Origin: Pseudomonas sp. PICF141
GTDB taxonomy: Bacteria; Pseudomonadota; Gammaproteobacteria; Pseudomonadales; Pseudomonadaceae
NCBI RefSeq assembly: GCF_002286815.1
Contig: NZ_MUNM01000090.1
Coordinates: 1 to 64,000 of the forward strand
DNA: 64,000 nucleotides
Direction: 5' to 3'
The notes beneath the pieces were generated by a model. That model did no database searches. It worked only from the letters and a program-made list of their open reading frames with translations, and was not told the DNA's origin. Within the stretch, counting starts at the first letter, position 1. Every line of letters starts with the position of its first letter. Of this stretch, positions 17,990 to 27,599 are shown one piece after another. A program made the translations under genes and the position numbers.

Positions 17990-19891
17990 CTACATCTCAA
18001 CCTGCGTGCCCAGCTCGATCACGCGATTGAGCGGTAACTTGAAGTATTTGAGGTTGCTGTTGGCGTTCTTCAGCAAGAACGCAAACAGGCTTTCGCGCCA
18101 ACGGGCCATGCCGATACGTTTGGTCGGGATAACCGTCTCCCGGCTAAGGAAATACGTGGTGCGCATCGGGCTGAAATCCAGCTCTTTCAAATGACACAGG
18201 CTCAACGCCAGAGGCACATCGGGCTCCTCGATAAAACCAAAGTGCAGACTCACTCGAAAGAACCCTTCACCAAAAGCCTCGACCTCGAATCGCCGATTCG
18301 CCGGCACACGCGGGCTGTCTTCAGACACCACGGTAAGCAACACCACTTGCTCGTGCAGCACCTGGTTATGCAATAGGTTGTGCAACAGGGCATGAGGGAC
18401 CGCATCAGCCCTGGCCGTCAGAAATACCGCGGTACCCTGCACACGATGGGGTGGTTGCGAGCCGATGCTGCTGATGAACAACGGCAGCGGCAGCGAGGTT
18501 TCGTCCAGCCGCTCGACAATGATCTTTCGGCCCCGTTTCCAGGTGGTCATCAAGATGAACAGGGCAATACCGGCAATCACCGGAAACGCACCGCCCTGGA
18601 AGATCTTCGGCGCGTTGGCGGCGAAATACAGGCTGTCCACCATGAGAAAGCCCAGGAGTATCGGAATAGCCAGCCAACGAGGTGTTTTCCAAAGCAGCAA
18701 TACAACGGCCGAGGACAGAATGGTGGTAATCAGCATGGTCCCCGTCACCGCCACGCCATACGCCGCCGCCAGTGCACTGGAGGATTCAAAACCGATGACC
18801 AGCAACACGACGCCGACCATCAGCGCCCAGTTCACCATGCCAATGTAAATCTGCCCCTGCTCCTGACTGGAGGTGTGCTGGATAAACATCCGAGGCACGT
18901 AACCCAGCTGAATGGCCTGACGAGTCAGTGAGAACGCACCGGAAATCACAGCCTGGGAGGCGATGATGGTGGCCAGTGTCGAGAGCGCGACCATCGGCAG
19001 CAACGCCCAGTCAGGTGCCAACAGATAGAACGGATTACGGACCGCTTCAGGGTTGCCGAGGATCAGCGCGCCCTGGCCAAAATAGTTGAGTACCAGGCCG
19101 GGGAGCACCAGGATGAACCAGGCGCGGGCGATGGGTTTGCGACCAAAATGGCCCATATCGGCATACAGCGCTTCAGCACCGGTCAATGCCAACACGACGG
19201 CGCCCAGAATGGCGACGCCAATGCCCGGATGGACCACGAAAAATTGCACCGCCCACGCAGGATTCAGCGCTTGCAGAACTTCCGGCCGTTGCAGGATGCC
19301 GTAAATGCCAAGTGTGCCCAACACCACAAACCACAGCACCATGACCGGGCCGAACAGGATGCCGATACGGGCCGTGCCGTGTTTCTGTATCAGGAACAGC
19401 GCGACCAGGACGATCACGGACAGCGGAACCACCCAATGCTCAATGCCATCGAACGCAAGCTGTAGCCCTTCAACCGCAGAAAGCACCGAGATGGCGGGGG
19501 TGATCATGCTGTCGCCGTAAAAAAGTGCCGCGCCAAACAGGCCAAGCAACACCAGGATCCTGCTCATTTTGGGATACGGCGCAGCGGCCCGACGTGCCAG
19601 TGCCGTCAAGGCCATGATGCCCCCCTCGCCCTGGTTATCGGCGCGAAGGATAAACAGCACGTACTTGATCGAGACGACCCAGATCAGTGACCAGAAGATC
19701 AACGACAGAATGCCCAATACACCGTCGTGATTGGCCTGGACTCCATAATGACCGGCGAACACCTCTTTGAGGGTGTAAAGAGGGCTGGTGCCGATATCCC
19801 CATAAACCACGCCCACCGCGGCGACGAGCAAACCCACTCCTGAGGTTCTGGAATGGGACTCTTCATGGGCATGGATCATTGTTTCGCTCAC
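17990..19891 (-). CDS. kup: Kup potassium transporter
   Basis: A 633-residue inner-membrane potassium uptake protein with about 12 helices and a cytoplasmic C-terminal domain. Family signatures include [20 protein letters not shown] near the N terminus, [14 protein letters not shown] and [18 protein letters not shown]. The open frame extends to 19942, but the GTG at 19891 has GAGAAG about eight bases upstream and brings the start close to the first conserved helix; the ATG at 19879 is another option. It stands alone. Confidence 0.92.
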   Translation of the reverse strand: MSETMIHAHEESHSRTSGVGLLVAAVGVVYGDIGTSPLYTLKEVFAGHYGVQANHDGVLGILSLIFWSLIWVVSIKYVLFILRADNQGEGGIMALTALARRAAAPYPKMSRILVLLGLFGAALFYGDSMITPAISVLSAVEGLQLAFDGIEHWVVPLSVIVLVALFLIQKHGTARIGILFGPVMVLWFVVLGTLGIYGILQRPEVLQALNPAWAVQFFVVHPGIGVAILGAVVLALTGAEALYADMGHFGRKPIARAWFILVLPGLVLNYFGQGALILGNPEAVRNPFYLLAPDWALLPMVALSTLATIIASQAVISGAFSLTRQAIQLGYVPRMFIQHTSSQEQGQIYIGMVNWALMVGVVLLVIGFESSSALAAAYGVAVTGTMLITTILSSAVVLLLWKTPRWLAIPILLGFLMVDSLYFAANAPKIFQGGAFPVIAGIALFILMTTWKRGRKIIVERLDETSLPLPLFISSIGSQPPHRVQGTAVFLTARADAVPHALLHNLLHNQVLHEQVVLLTVVSEDSPRVPANRRFEVEAFGEGFFRVSLHFGFIEEPDVPLALSLCHLKELDFSPMRTTYFLSRETVIPTKRIGMARWRESLFAFLLKNANSNLKYFKLPLNRVIELGTQVEM

Positions 19892-20049
19892 GGGGTGGCT
19901 TCTCGATAAAGAGGAAGGAGTGCAATGAGGAATTGCAGGCATATCAATGATAAAAAAACGCGATCAGTATCATTTCGGGGAAAGGTATCCACCGTAAAAA
20001 AACCGTAAATTCTTACCGGCAGCACTCTCCCTCAATGATCATCAAGCGC

Positions 20050-20670
20050 TTACTGCGCCGTCCCGCCACGAGGTTTATAAAACAGGAATTTCCCGGTCTC
20101 GGCCGTCCTGGTGTACTTCTTCGCCCAGTCGGGTTTCACCGTTCTGTCGTGGAAATACAAGGCACCGTGGGTGCGGTCCGTGAGTTGTTTGTTGAGTGCC
20201 TTGCGCGCGATTTCCTTGGCGAGGGCATATTCGTCATCTTCCTTTACCTGATCGGCACGGCCGTCGCACCACCACGAAAACTGGCAGGAACCCGTTTCAG
20301 AGCCTTGCTTGACCACCGCGCAGACCGTATCGGGAAAACCCTCCTGGCCGAGCCGGTTCATCACCACGCTGGCGACGGCTTCCATGTTGGCAGGTGCAAC
20401 GCCTTTGGCTTCCCAATAGATACTGCGTGCAAGGCAAGTAATGGCATCGTCCAGCGGCGCGGCACCCGCCGGATCGACCGCCTGCGCTTCCGAGGTGGTG
20501 ATGGCTTCGGATTTGGGCACCGGAAGCTCGCTGCCCTTCTCGGCCGCTTTCTGCTCCAGGACCTGGGCCTTGTCCTCAGCCACCTCCTGTTTTTGTTCCT
20601 GATCAGCCGCCCACACCTGGCTGCCTAGAAGGATGATCGCGAAGCCGGTGAGTGCCCATTTAGATCCCAT
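20050..20670 (-). CDS. SleB-type cell wall hydrolase
   Basis: A 206-residue exported protein with a signal peptide (WALTGFAIILLGSQVWA, cut near residue 21), a charged low-complexity stretch, and a C-terminal hydrolase_2 (SleB) domain: ARSIYWEAKGV with its catalytic-type glutamate, then AVASVVMNRLGQEGFPDTVCAVV and CQFSWWCDGRAD. It would cleave peptidoglycan in the periplasm. The ATG at 20670 is chosen because AAGGA lies about nine bases upstream. Confidence 0.85.
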   Translation of the reverse strand: MGSKWALTGFAIILLGSQVWAADQEQKQEVAEDKAQVLEQKAAEKGSELPVPKSEAITTSEAQAVDPAGAAPLDDAITCLARSIYWEAKGVAPANMEAVASVVMNRLGQEGFPDTVCAVVKQGSETGSCQFSWWCDGRADQVKEDDEYALAKEIARKALNKQLTDRTHGALYFHDRTVKPDWAKKYTRTAETGKFLFYKPRGGTAQ

Positions 20671-20859
20671 GAATGATCCTTCCGATGACACGGGCGTTAG
20701 CCATGAAACAGCGATGTTGTGGTGCCAATCTGCTGTGATTGTAGTCGTCGCACGTTATTCCAGCCGCCTGACAATAAACGCGTTTCAGTGCAAAAAGGCA
20801 TTGCGTGCGCAGGGGTGAAATCGCGCATCATGGACGCAATCCGTCCAAGGGAGATTTTC

Positions 20860-21711
20860 ATGCGCAGCCCGTCATCCATTTTGCATCTCGCCGTGTTGTC
20901 ATTCGGGCTGGTGTTCAGCGTCGCTGCCTCGGCGGCCGAGGAAACGCAGCTGGTCGAGTCGATCAATCTTTACCGCAGTCAGGTGCAGCGTTGCGCTGGC
21001 CAGGCGTCTGCGGAACTGCCGCCGCTGGCGAATGATCCGCGGCTGGTCCTGTCCGCCAACAGCATCGGTGATTTGCAACAGGCACTGGCCCGCGCGGCGT
21101 ATCCGATGGTCAATGTGCAGGCGATCAGCCTGTCCGGCCCCCGTGATGCGCCGTCGGCCATGAAAGCGATTCAGGAGAGCTTCTGCCAAGTGGTGCTGGA
21201 CCCGCAATTCGTCGACATCGGCATCAGCCGCGATGGCCGTGAATGGCGCATTGTGCTGGCGCGTCCGCTATTGACCGGGCGTCTGGGTGACTGGCAGGCG
21301 GAAGGACAAAAACTGCTTGAAGCGATGAACAGCGCCCGCGCTCAGACGCGCCAGTGCGGCAGCCAAGCCTTTGCCGCCACGACGCCGCTGGCCTGGAACG
21401 CCACACTGGGCTCCGCGGCGGAGAGCCATAGCCGGGCCATGGCCAACAATAACTATTTCGATCACAAGGACCGCGACGGTCGCACGCCGGGTGATCGGGC
21501 TGAATTGGCGGGTTATGCGGGCCAACAGGTCGGCGAGAACATCGCCGCCGGGCAAGACACCGTGCGCAAAGTGGTCGATGGCTGGCTCGCCAGCCCAGGC
21601 CATTGCGCCAACCTGATGAACCCGCAATTTCGCGAGCTGGGTGCGGCCTATGCGGTGGACCCGAAGAGTGACGCTGGCATTTACTGGACGGCGATGTTCG
21701 GCACGCCGTGA
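20860..21711 (+). CDS. Secreted CAP-domain protein
   Basis: A 283-residue protein with a signal peptide (LAVLSFGLVFSVAASA). Residues 150-280 form a CAP/SCP-like domain: LEAMNSARAQTRQCG, LAWNATLGSAAESHSRAMANNNYFDHKDRDGRTPGDR, and GENIAAGQDTVRKVVDGWLASPGHCANLMNPQF. The first half (LVESINLYRSQVQRCAG...) looks like a degenerate copy of the same opening, suggesting an internal duplication. AAGGGAGA lies before the ATG at 20860. The role of bacterial CAP proteins is largely unknown. Confidence 0.85.
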   Translation: MRSPSSILHLAVLSFGLVFSVAASAAEETQLVESINLYRSQVQRCAGQASAELPPLANDPRLVLSANSIGDLQQALARAAYPMVNVQAISLSGPRDAPSAMKAIQESFCQVVLDPQFVDIGISRDGREWRIVLARPLLTGRLGDWQAEGQKLLEAMNSARAQTRQCGSQAFAATTPLAWNATLGSAAESHSRAMANNNYFDHKDRDGRTPGDRAELAGYAGQQVGENIAAGQDTVRKVVDGWLASPGHCANLMNPQFRELGAAYAVDPKSDAGIYWTAMFGTP

Positions 21712-21745
21712 AGGTTTGAATCGAGCTTGAAAAAGGAATCATCAT

Positions 21746-23104
21746 TTGAATAAAGCCCCCTCCTCGACCGTCGAACAGGACCTGTCAAAGCCTGACGCCA
21801 TCAGCTTGCGGGAAGCGTTCCTGTTCTGGCTGAAACTGGGCTTCATCAGTTTCGGCGGGCCGGCCGGACAGATCTCGATCATGCACCAGGAGTTGGTGGA
21901 GCGCCGACGCTGGATCTCGGAACGGCGCTTTCTGCATGCCCTCAACTACTGCATGTTGCTGCCCGGGCCTGAGGCTCAGCAGCTGGCGACCTACATCGGC
22001 TGGCTGATGCACCGCACATGGGGCGGCCTGATTGCCGGCGCGCTGTTTGTGCTGCCTTCGCTGTTCATCCTGATCGCGTTGTCCTGGGTGTACATCGCCT
22101 TTGGCGAAGTGCCGGTGGTGGCCGGGCTTTTCTATGGGATCAAGCCTGCGGTGACCGCCATTGTGGTGCAGGCGGCCCACCGGATCGGCTCGCGGGCATT
22201 GAAGAACAATTGGCTGTGGGGCATCGCCGCGGCTTCATTCACGGCCATCTTCGTGTTCAATGTGCCGTTCCCGTTGATTGTGCTGGGCGCTGCGATTATC
22301 GGTTATGTCGGCGGACGCCTGGCACCTGAACGGTTCCGCACCGGAGGTCACAGCGCGGCGAAAAAATCCTTTGGCCCCGCCTTGATCGATGACGATACCC
22401 CGCCTCCCGAACACGCCCGTTTCAACCGTCTCAAATTGCTGCGCCTGTTGCTGGTGGGTGCGGCGTTGTGGGCGTTGCCGATGGGCATTCTCACCACGCT
22501 GTTCGGCTGGGAAGGCACCCTCACCCAGATGGCCTGGTTCTTTACCAAAGCGGCGTTGCTGACATTCGGCGGCGCGTACGCCGTATTGCCTTATGTGTAT
22601 CAGGGCGCGGTCGGCCATTATGGCTGGTTGACACCCACGCAAATGATCGACGGCCTGGCACTCGGCGAAACCACCCCCGGGCCGCTGATCATGGTGGTAG
22701 CCTTTGTCGGTTTCGTTGGCGCCTATGTTCAGCAGGTGTTCGGCCCTGATCATGTGTTCCTGGCCGGCGCCCTCGCCGCCACGCTGGTGACCTGGTTCAC
22801 CTTTCTGCCCTCGTTCCTGTTCATCCTCGCCGGCGGCCCGCTGGTGGAGTCGACGCACAATGAACTCCGGCTCACCGCGCCGCTGACCGCGATTACCGCG
22901 GCGGTGGTCGGCGTGATCCTTAATCTGGCGTGCTTCTTCGGCTACCACGTGCTCTGGCCCAACGGCTTCAGCGGCCAACTTGACTGGCCTTCGGCGCTGA
23001 TCGCCATTGCGGCGGCCATCGCCTTGTTTCGCTTCAAGCGGGGCGTGATCGAAGTACTGATGGGGTGCGGGCTGATCGGGTTGGTGGTGCATTTGCTGCG
23101 CTAG
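21746..23104 (+). CDS. chrA: ChrA chromate transporter
   Basis: A 452-residue long-chain CHR transporter that exports chromate. It has two homologous halves: the N-terminal one begins FWLKLGFISFGGPAGQISIMHQELVE with FLHALNYCMLLPGPEAQQLA, and the C-terminal one has FFTKAALLTFGGAYAVLPYVYQGAV and LALGETTPGPLIMVVAFVGFVG. The start is a TTG at 21746 with AAGGAA about seven bases upstream; no ATG lies before the first conserved helix. No chrB regulator is adjacent. Confidence 0.92.
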   Translation: MNKAPSSTVEQDLSKPDAISLREAFLFWLKLGFISFGGPAGQISIMHQELVERRRWISERRFLHALNYCMLLPGPEAQQLATYIGWLMHRTWGGLIAGALFVLPSLFILIALSWVYIAFGEVPVVAGLFYGIKPAVTAIVVQAAHRIGSRALKNNWLWGIAAASFTAIFVFNVPFPLIVLGAAIIGYVGGRLAPERFRTGGHSAAKKSFGPALIDDDTPPPEHARFNRLKLLRLLLVGAALWALPMGILTTLFGWEGTLTQMAWFFTKAALLTFGGAYAVLPYVYQGAVGHYGWLTPTQMIDGLALGETTPGPLIMVVAFVGFVGAYVQQVFGPDHVFLAGALAATLVTWFTFLPSFLFILAGGPLVESTHNELRLTAPLTAITAAVVGVILNLACFFGYHVLWPNGFSGQLDWPSALIAIAAAIALFRFKRGVIEVLMGCGLIGLVVHLLR

Positions 23105-23118
23105 CGCAGCAAACGTGA

Positions 23119-23517
23119 TCAATGAAGTTGTCGCTGCCTCTGCAGTTCGGTCTTCAGCCAGGTATCTGCCGGTTGAATACCCGCAGGACAGCGCACTTCA
23201 TAGGCGCGACCACTCACACTGCTTTGGGTGGCTGCCAGGCTGATGAAGTCTTCTGCACTGGTGATCTTGTCCTTCTCTTCCAGGTACTCAAGCTTCTTTT
23301 CCAGATGCGCTCGGGCCTGGGCGCCCGGGTATTCGCTCCCGTTGCGCACAAACCGGCATTCACTGTGCTCGACAAAGTCCAGCAAGCTGTTTATTTCCTG
23401 AGTGGTTTGAGGTGGGGTTTGCGCCTGTGCATCGAGCACCACGGCGGTCAGGCCGATACCCGCCGCGATCAACCAATGGCTGGCATACCGAGTGAAACGT
23501 CCAGGCACAATTCCCAT
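23119..23517 (-). CDS. DUF5329 family protein
   Basis: A 132-residue exported protein (hydrophobic WLIAAGIGLTAVVLDAQAQ at the N terminus) matching the DUF5329 pattern: EINSLLDFVEHSECRFVRNGSEY, ARAHLEKKLEYL, AEDFISLAATQSSVSGRAYEVRCP. Two cysteines could form a disulfide. The ATG at 23517 is preferred because GAGGTG lies about eight bases upstream. It is convergent with chrA. The function is unknown. Confidence 0.7.
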   Translation of the reverse strand: MGIVPGRFTRYASHWLIAAGIGLTAVVLDAQAQTPPQTTQEINSLLDFVEHSECRFVRNGSEYPGAQARAHLEKKLEYLEEKDKITSAEDFISLAATQSSVSGRAYEVRCPAGIQPADTWLKTELQRQRQLH

Positions 23518-23586
23518 GGTGACACCTCGCATGACTGACGGCAGATCAGAGCGGCGGTGGCCGCTCTGAAGGCTGACGAGCAAGTA

Positions 23587-23820
23587 TCAATCGTCGTAGT
23601 CGTCGCCATCCCGGTCGCGGTAACGACGGCGATCATCACGTCGGTCGTAATCCCGGTCATAGCGTCGATCATCACGTTGGTCATAACCTCGGTCATGGTC
23701 GCGATGGTATTCACGACGGTGATCCCGATCGTACCTGTCATCATCTTCCCAGTGAGGAAAGCAGCCTCCCAGTAGAAGAGTAGTTGCAATGGCCAGGGTC
23801 ATTATCGCGGTGCGCTTCAT
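23587..23820 (-). CDS. Small RD-rich lipoprotein
   Basis: A 77-residue protein with a signal peptide ending in the lipobox LLGGC (residues 16-20), so probably anchored in a membrane by lipid. The rest is almost only Arg, Asp, Tyr and His in repeats like YDRDHRR, RRYDRDYDRR and RDDRRRYRD. Such a chain is likely disordered and strongly charged, and may bind metal or polyanion. It lies 70 bases upstream of the DUF5329 gene on the same strand. Confidence 0.65.
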   Translation of the reverse strand: MKRTAIMTLAIATTLLLGGCFPHWEDDDRYDRDHRREYHRDHDRGYDQRDDRRYDRDYDRRDDRRRYRDRDGDDYDD

Positions 23821-23993
23821 TTGAACATCCTAAAAGCAAAGGTCAGAGCGGCGGGGATGAGTTGACGCTATCCACGAATTCAATCGAAGTGCGTGCAAAC
23901 CGCAGATACGACCTTCCAGGTGCACAATGATTCCGAACGCAGCCTCGCTGGGGCTCGACAGCTGCTACAAAAATTCGATGGCGACGTTAGGCC

Positions 23994-24230
23994 TTACAGC
24001 GTTCTTTGGCTGTTACCGATGGTTTTGGCTTTTTCGATGGCCCAATCCAGCGCCGCTTCCATGTCCAGCAAATGCGGCGACGGGTGATTGTCCTCAACGA
24101 TGGCCGAACCGTCCGGCCAGTAGACACCGATGAACATCCCCAGCGAACCGTCTCTCAATATCTCGGCCTTAACCTTGATCGTGCATCCGTTCGATAGCGT
24201 TTCCGAGTGGGTTATGTGTCGCTCAGTCAT
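23994..24230 (-). CDS. Conserved 78-residue protein, unknown function
   Basis: The ATG at 24230 has GGGAGGA about nine bases upstream, which favours it over the longer frame reaching 24344. The protein (opening MTERHITHSETLSNGCTIKV) has alternating strand-like segments, ILRDGSLGMFIGVYWPDGS, and a C-terminal helix. There is no signal peptide or membrane segment. It is read in the same direction as the DeoR gene upstream. Confidence 0.55.
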   Translation of the reverse strand: MTERHITHSETLSNGCTIKVKAEILRDGSLGMFIGVYWPDGSAIVEDNHPSPHLLDMEAALDWAIEKAKTIGNSQRTL

Positions 24231-24291
24231 GGCTGCATTCCTCCCGTCGTTGCTATCAGCGTAACCCATGCAGCACTGAGCGCGATGACGC

Positions 24292-25080
24292 TTAAGCGTC
24301 CACTTGCACCACCTCGATCCCCAGCTGTTGATAATCCCCGACATTGCCCGAGGCCACGTGACACTCGGTGATCAAGGTATGCACGCGGTTGCAAGGCGCA
24401 ACAACAAAGGGCTCCACCGCCCCCAGCTTGTCCGCGGTGGTGACGGCAATCACATGGGAAGCGCTGGCGAGCATTGCCTGCTTCACCGGCACCTCGTCGA
24501 AATGCAGCGAGCTGATGCCGACTTCCGGATGAATGGCGCAGACCCCGGTGAACAGCAAATCAGCCTTGACACCTTCGATCAATCGCAAGGTTTCATGGCC
24601 GCCGGAAGACATCGTCGCGGGATTGAGCTGACCACCGGCAACAATCACCGTGATGCCTTTGTATTCGGCCAAGGTGATGGCGATCATCGGCGACGCGGTG
24701 ATGGCCGTGATGGAGATATCAGCGGGCAGCGAGCGCGCAATCTGCAGCGTGGTGCTGCCGGAATCGAAAATCACGATCTGGCCGTTTTTCACCCGGCGTG
24801 CGGCGAGTTGGGCCAGCCGGGTTTTCACTTCGTCGGTTTCGCCGACCCGGGTGAAGTAATCCTTGCCCGTGTCCTTGGGCCGCGGCAGCGCTCCGCCATG
24901 CACCCGCTGCACCAGCCCGGCGCTGGCCAGTTCCGACAGATCCCGGCGGATGGTGTCTTCGGACACAGCGAAATGATGGCTCAGCTCGGAGGCCATGACC
25001 TTGCCGTCGCGTTCCAGGATCAAAAGGATTTTCTGACGGCGCAGCTGCGGGAGTTCGGCGATGGAATGCTCGGCTTGCAT
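24292..25080 (-). CDS. DeoR/GlpR family regulator
   Basis: A 262-residue DeoR-type repressor. The N-terminal helix-turn-helix is clear (LPQLRRQKILLILERDGKVMASELSHHFAVSEDTIRRDLSEL, then GLVQRVHGGALP), followed by a phosphosugar-sensing domain (VIFDSGSTTLQIARSLP, LLFTGVCAIHPEVGISS, VTTADKLG). Such proteins usually respond to a sugar phosphate; no sugar operon is adjacent, so the target is unclear. Confidence 0.9.
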   Translation of the reverse strand: MQAEHSIAELPQLRRQKILLILERDGKVMASELSHHFAVSEDTIRRDLSELASAGLVQRVHGGALPRPKDTGKDYFTRVGETDEVKTRLAQLAARRVKNGQIVIFDSGSTTLQIARSLPADISITAITASPMIAITLAEYKGITVIVAGGQLNPATMSSGGHETLRLIEGVKADLLFTGVCAIHPEVGISSLHFDEVPVKQAMLASASHVIAVTTADKLGAVEPFVVAPCNRVHTLITECHVASGNVGDYQQLGIEVVQVDA

Positions 25081-25183
25081 GGTTATGCCTGTTTTTGCGT
25101 GTTTGTGCGAGATTAGTCAAACAGCTGAATGAACACAACCGGCATGGCAGCGCTCCCACAGGATTGTGGTCAACTGATGCCCC

Positions 25184-26077
25184 TCACAACGCTTTCACAA
25201 TGAACTCCCTCAACCATTGATGCGCAGGGTCGCGATGAACACGCTCGGGCCAGAGCATCGACATCTCGTAACCCGGGACATCAAGCGGTGGCTCGACCAC
25301 TTCCAGCGCCCCCGCATCGCGAACCAGCCGCGACGGCAGCATCGCCACCATGTCGGTACTCTCCACCACCGACCGCACAAACAGGAAATGCGGGACTGAA
25401 AGCACCACCCGGCGCGTCATGCCCACCGCCGAAAGCGCCTGGTCGGTGACACCCTGAAACGCCCCACCATCCCGTGACACGATCACGTGGTCGAGTTCAC
25501 AGAATTGCGCCAGTGTCGGTTGTTTTTTCAACTGCGGATGGCCGGCACGGCCGACCAAAACATACTGTTCGGTAAACAACGTGCGACGCCGCAAGCCGGC
25601 GGGAGCGTCCTCGCTGGTATGGAAAGCCAGATCGATTGCCCCCTGCTCCGCTTGCCTGGCGATCTGTGACGGAACCAGATCAAACACCGCCAGACGCGTG
25701 CCCGGCGCTGCCGAACGCAGGCCAGCCAACGCAGGCAACACGATAGTCGTCTCACCGTAGTCGGACGCCATGACATTCCACGTCTGCCGGGCCTCAGCCG
25801 GATTGAAAGGGCTGGCGGGCGACACCGCGCGCTCCAGGGCTTCCAGGGCCTGACGCAAGGGCTCGCGCAACTCATCGGCCCTGGCCGTGGGCCGCATGCC
25901 CCGGGGTCCTGGCAGCAACAGCGGATCACCGAAAATGTCCCTCAATTTGGCAAGATGAACACTCACCGACGGTTGAGACAAATTCAGGCGTTGCGCCGCA
26001 CGGGTCACGTTGTGTTCCGAGAGCAAGACATCAAGGGTCAGCAGCAGATTGATGTCCAGGCGTCGCAGATTATTCAT
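25184..26077 (-). CDS. LysR family regulator
   Basis: A 297-residue LysR protein with N-terminal winged helix (LDINLLLTLDVLLSEHNVTRAAQRLNLSQPSVSVHLAKLRDIF) and NodD/SyrM-like effector domain. The ATG at 26077 with AGGT about eight bases upstream is preferred over one at 26092. It is divergent from a quinone reductase gene, with a perfect inverted repeat between them, and probably controls it. Confidence 0.88.
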   Translation of the reverse strand: MNNLRRLDINLLLTLDVLLSEHNVTRAAQRLNLSQPSVSVHLAKLRDIFGDPLLLPGPRGMRPTARADELREPLRQALEALERAVSPASPFNPAEARQTWNVMASDYGETTIVLPALAGLRSAAPGTRLAVFDLVPSQIARQAEQGAIDLAFHTSEDAPAGLRRRTLFTEQYVLVGRAGHPQLKKQPTLAQFCELDHVIVSRDGGAFQGVTDQALSAVGMTRRVVLSVPHFLFVRSVVESTDMVAMLPSRLVRDAGALEVVEPPLDVPGYEMSMLWPERVHRDPAHQWLREFIVKAL

Positions 26078-26090
26078 GGTAATACCTGGC

Positions 26091-26114
26091 ATATTGGTTA
26101 TTCATTTCCAATAT
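26091..26114. promoter_or_regulatory. Candidate LysR operator
   Basis: The inverted repeat ATATTGG, ten bases, CCAATAT lies in the divergent promoter gap between the LysR gene and the quinone reductase gene. Size and spacing fit a LysR-type recognition site. Function is inferred from position. Confidence 0.45.
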
Positions 26115-26162
26115 ACCGGGCAAAGCCTGACTCTGCAGTCTCCTGACACTGGAGACTCCGCC

Positions 26163-26939
26163 ATGAAAGTTCTGCTCGTTTATGCCCATCCTGAACCAAA
26201 ATCGTTGAACGGCTCGCTCAAGGATTTTGCCGTCAAACACCTGGAGGCCGCCGGCCACCAAGTGCAAGTCTCCGATCTATACGCGATGGACTGGAAAGCC
26301 TCGCTGGATGCCGATGACAGTCCCGGCCGGCCAGCCGAATCGCGGTTCAATCCTTCGCTGGACTCCAAACTTGCCTTCGAAGAAGGCCGGCAACGCCAGG
26401 ACATCGTCCTCGAACAGGAAAAACTGCTCTGGGCCGATGCCGTCATTCTGCAGTTTCCGCTGTGGTGGTTTTCGATGCCGGCGATCCTCAAAGGCTGGGT
26501 AGAACGCGTCTATGCCTATGGTTTTGCCTATGGCGTAGGCGAGCATTCCGATGCGCGCTGGGGTAACCGCTATGGAGAAGGCACGCTGGCGGGCAAACGG
26601 GCGATGCTGATCGTCACCACCGGTGGATGGGAGTCTCATTACAGCCCTCGGGGCATCAATGGGCCCATTGATGATGTGTTATTCCCGATTCAGCATGGCG
26701 TACTGTTTTACCCCGGTTTCGACGTGCTGCCACCGTTCGTGATCTATCGCACCAGCCGAATGGATGACGCGAAATTTTCGACGACCTGCGATGCGCTCGG
26801 CCAACGACTGGATGACCTATGGAAAACCGCACCGATTCCTTTCCGACCCCAGAATGCAGGCGCATACGACATCCCGCAGCTGACATTGCGTACGGAGATT
26901 GCTGGGGATCAAACCGGGTTTGCGGCGCACGTCATGTGA
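26163..26939 (+). CDS. NAD(P)H quinone oxidoreductase (flavodoxin-like fold)
   Basis: A 258-residue FAD/FMN protein of the NQO1/MdaB-like family. It opens with KVLLVYAHPEPKSLNGSL, carries DLYAMDWKASLDADD, and has the active-site FPLWWFSMPAILKGWVERVYAYGFAYG and IVTTGGWESHYSPRGING. It reduces quinones by two electrons. GGAG lies eight bases before the ATG at 26163. The divergent LysR gene is the likely regulator. Confidence 0.87.
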   Translation: MKVLLVYAHPEPKSLNGSLKDFAVKHLEAAGHQVQVSDLYAMDWKASLDADDSPGRPAESRFNPSLDSKLAFEEGRQRQDIVLEQEKLLWADAVILQFPLWWFSMPAILKGWVERVYAYGFAYGVGEHSDARWGNRYGEGTLAGKRAMLIVTTGGWESHYSPRGINGPIDDVLFPIQHGVLFYPGFDVLPPFVIYRTSRMDDAKFSTTCDALGQRLDDLWKTAPIPFRPQNAGAYDIPQLTLRTEIAGDQTGFAAHVM

Positions 26940-26942
26940 TCT

Positions 26943-27080
26943 GTAGCAGCTGCCGAGCTCGCGAGGCTGCGTTCGGCTGCGAAGCAGTCGTAAACCCTGA
27001 ACGCAGGGTGTGCCTGACGAACCGCAGTGCCTGATTTTACGACTGCTGCGCAGCCGAACGCAGCCTTCGGCAGCTGCTAC
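26943..27080. repeat. Large inverted repeat (REP-like pair)
   Basis: GTAGCAGCTGCCGAGC...TGCGTTCGGCTGCG and its inverse CGCAGCCGAACGCAG...GCAGCTGCTAC flank a 50-base core. It is the second common palindrome class of Pseudomonas intergenic regions. Confidence 0.8.
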
Positions 27081-27599
27081 GAAGAACGCGGCGTGGCTTA
27101 AGGGTTTACCGATTCGCGAATACGAAAAAGCCCGCACAAGGCGGGCTTTGGAAATCGATGTAGGTGGCCAGTGCTGGTCTCTGGCTTACAAGGTTTATCG
27201 GGCCTCTCACAGAACAGGATTTTTAACCTTGGGCTGTTCTGCCTCACACGGCATAAGGGCTGGATCTCAGCGCGGAGATCTTTCTAACCGTGTACCCTTG
27301 GGAGCGCGCCCCACGCTTCCTCGCTATCCCTTTGCGCATCAGTCTGCGTCTTCACCTACAGTTTCAGAATAGCAAATCGATCGAAGCCTGGGTCGGGCTT
27401 TTTAGACCGATTCTTTTCTAAGGGAATGACAGGTAAATGGAAAGATACTAACTGCGCCCTATGGCTCGAACCAGGACGAACGCCACAGTGCAGGAGCTGC
27501 AACACAGACGTTGAGCGACGCCAACCTTTTGCGGCGTCGTTTTGAGCTTTTCAATGCTCCAGCAACAAGGCCTCAGTAAGCCTTGCCGCCGTTCAGCTC
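27081..27599. other. Non-coding stretch with a possible structured RNA
   Basis: About 520 bases without a convincing gene. On the minus strand 27149-27125 reads as a terminator (GCCCGCC, TTGT, GCGGGC, five T). Between that and about 27360 lie two clean hairpins: CAGAACAG with CTGTTCTG at 27210-27241, and GATCTC with GAGATC at 27263-27280. A weak plus-strand terminator ends near 27403. The layout fits a 200-280 nt RNA on the minus strand, but no promoter is clear and no known RNA family was recognised. A basic 31-codon frame inside (ATG at 27339) lacks a ribosome binding site. Confidence 0.3.

Noticed and set aside
27253-27339. Basic 31-codon frame (MRKGIARKRGARSQGY...) on the minus strand
   Set aside because: No ribosome binding site and it overlaps hairpins; an RNA explains the region at least as well.
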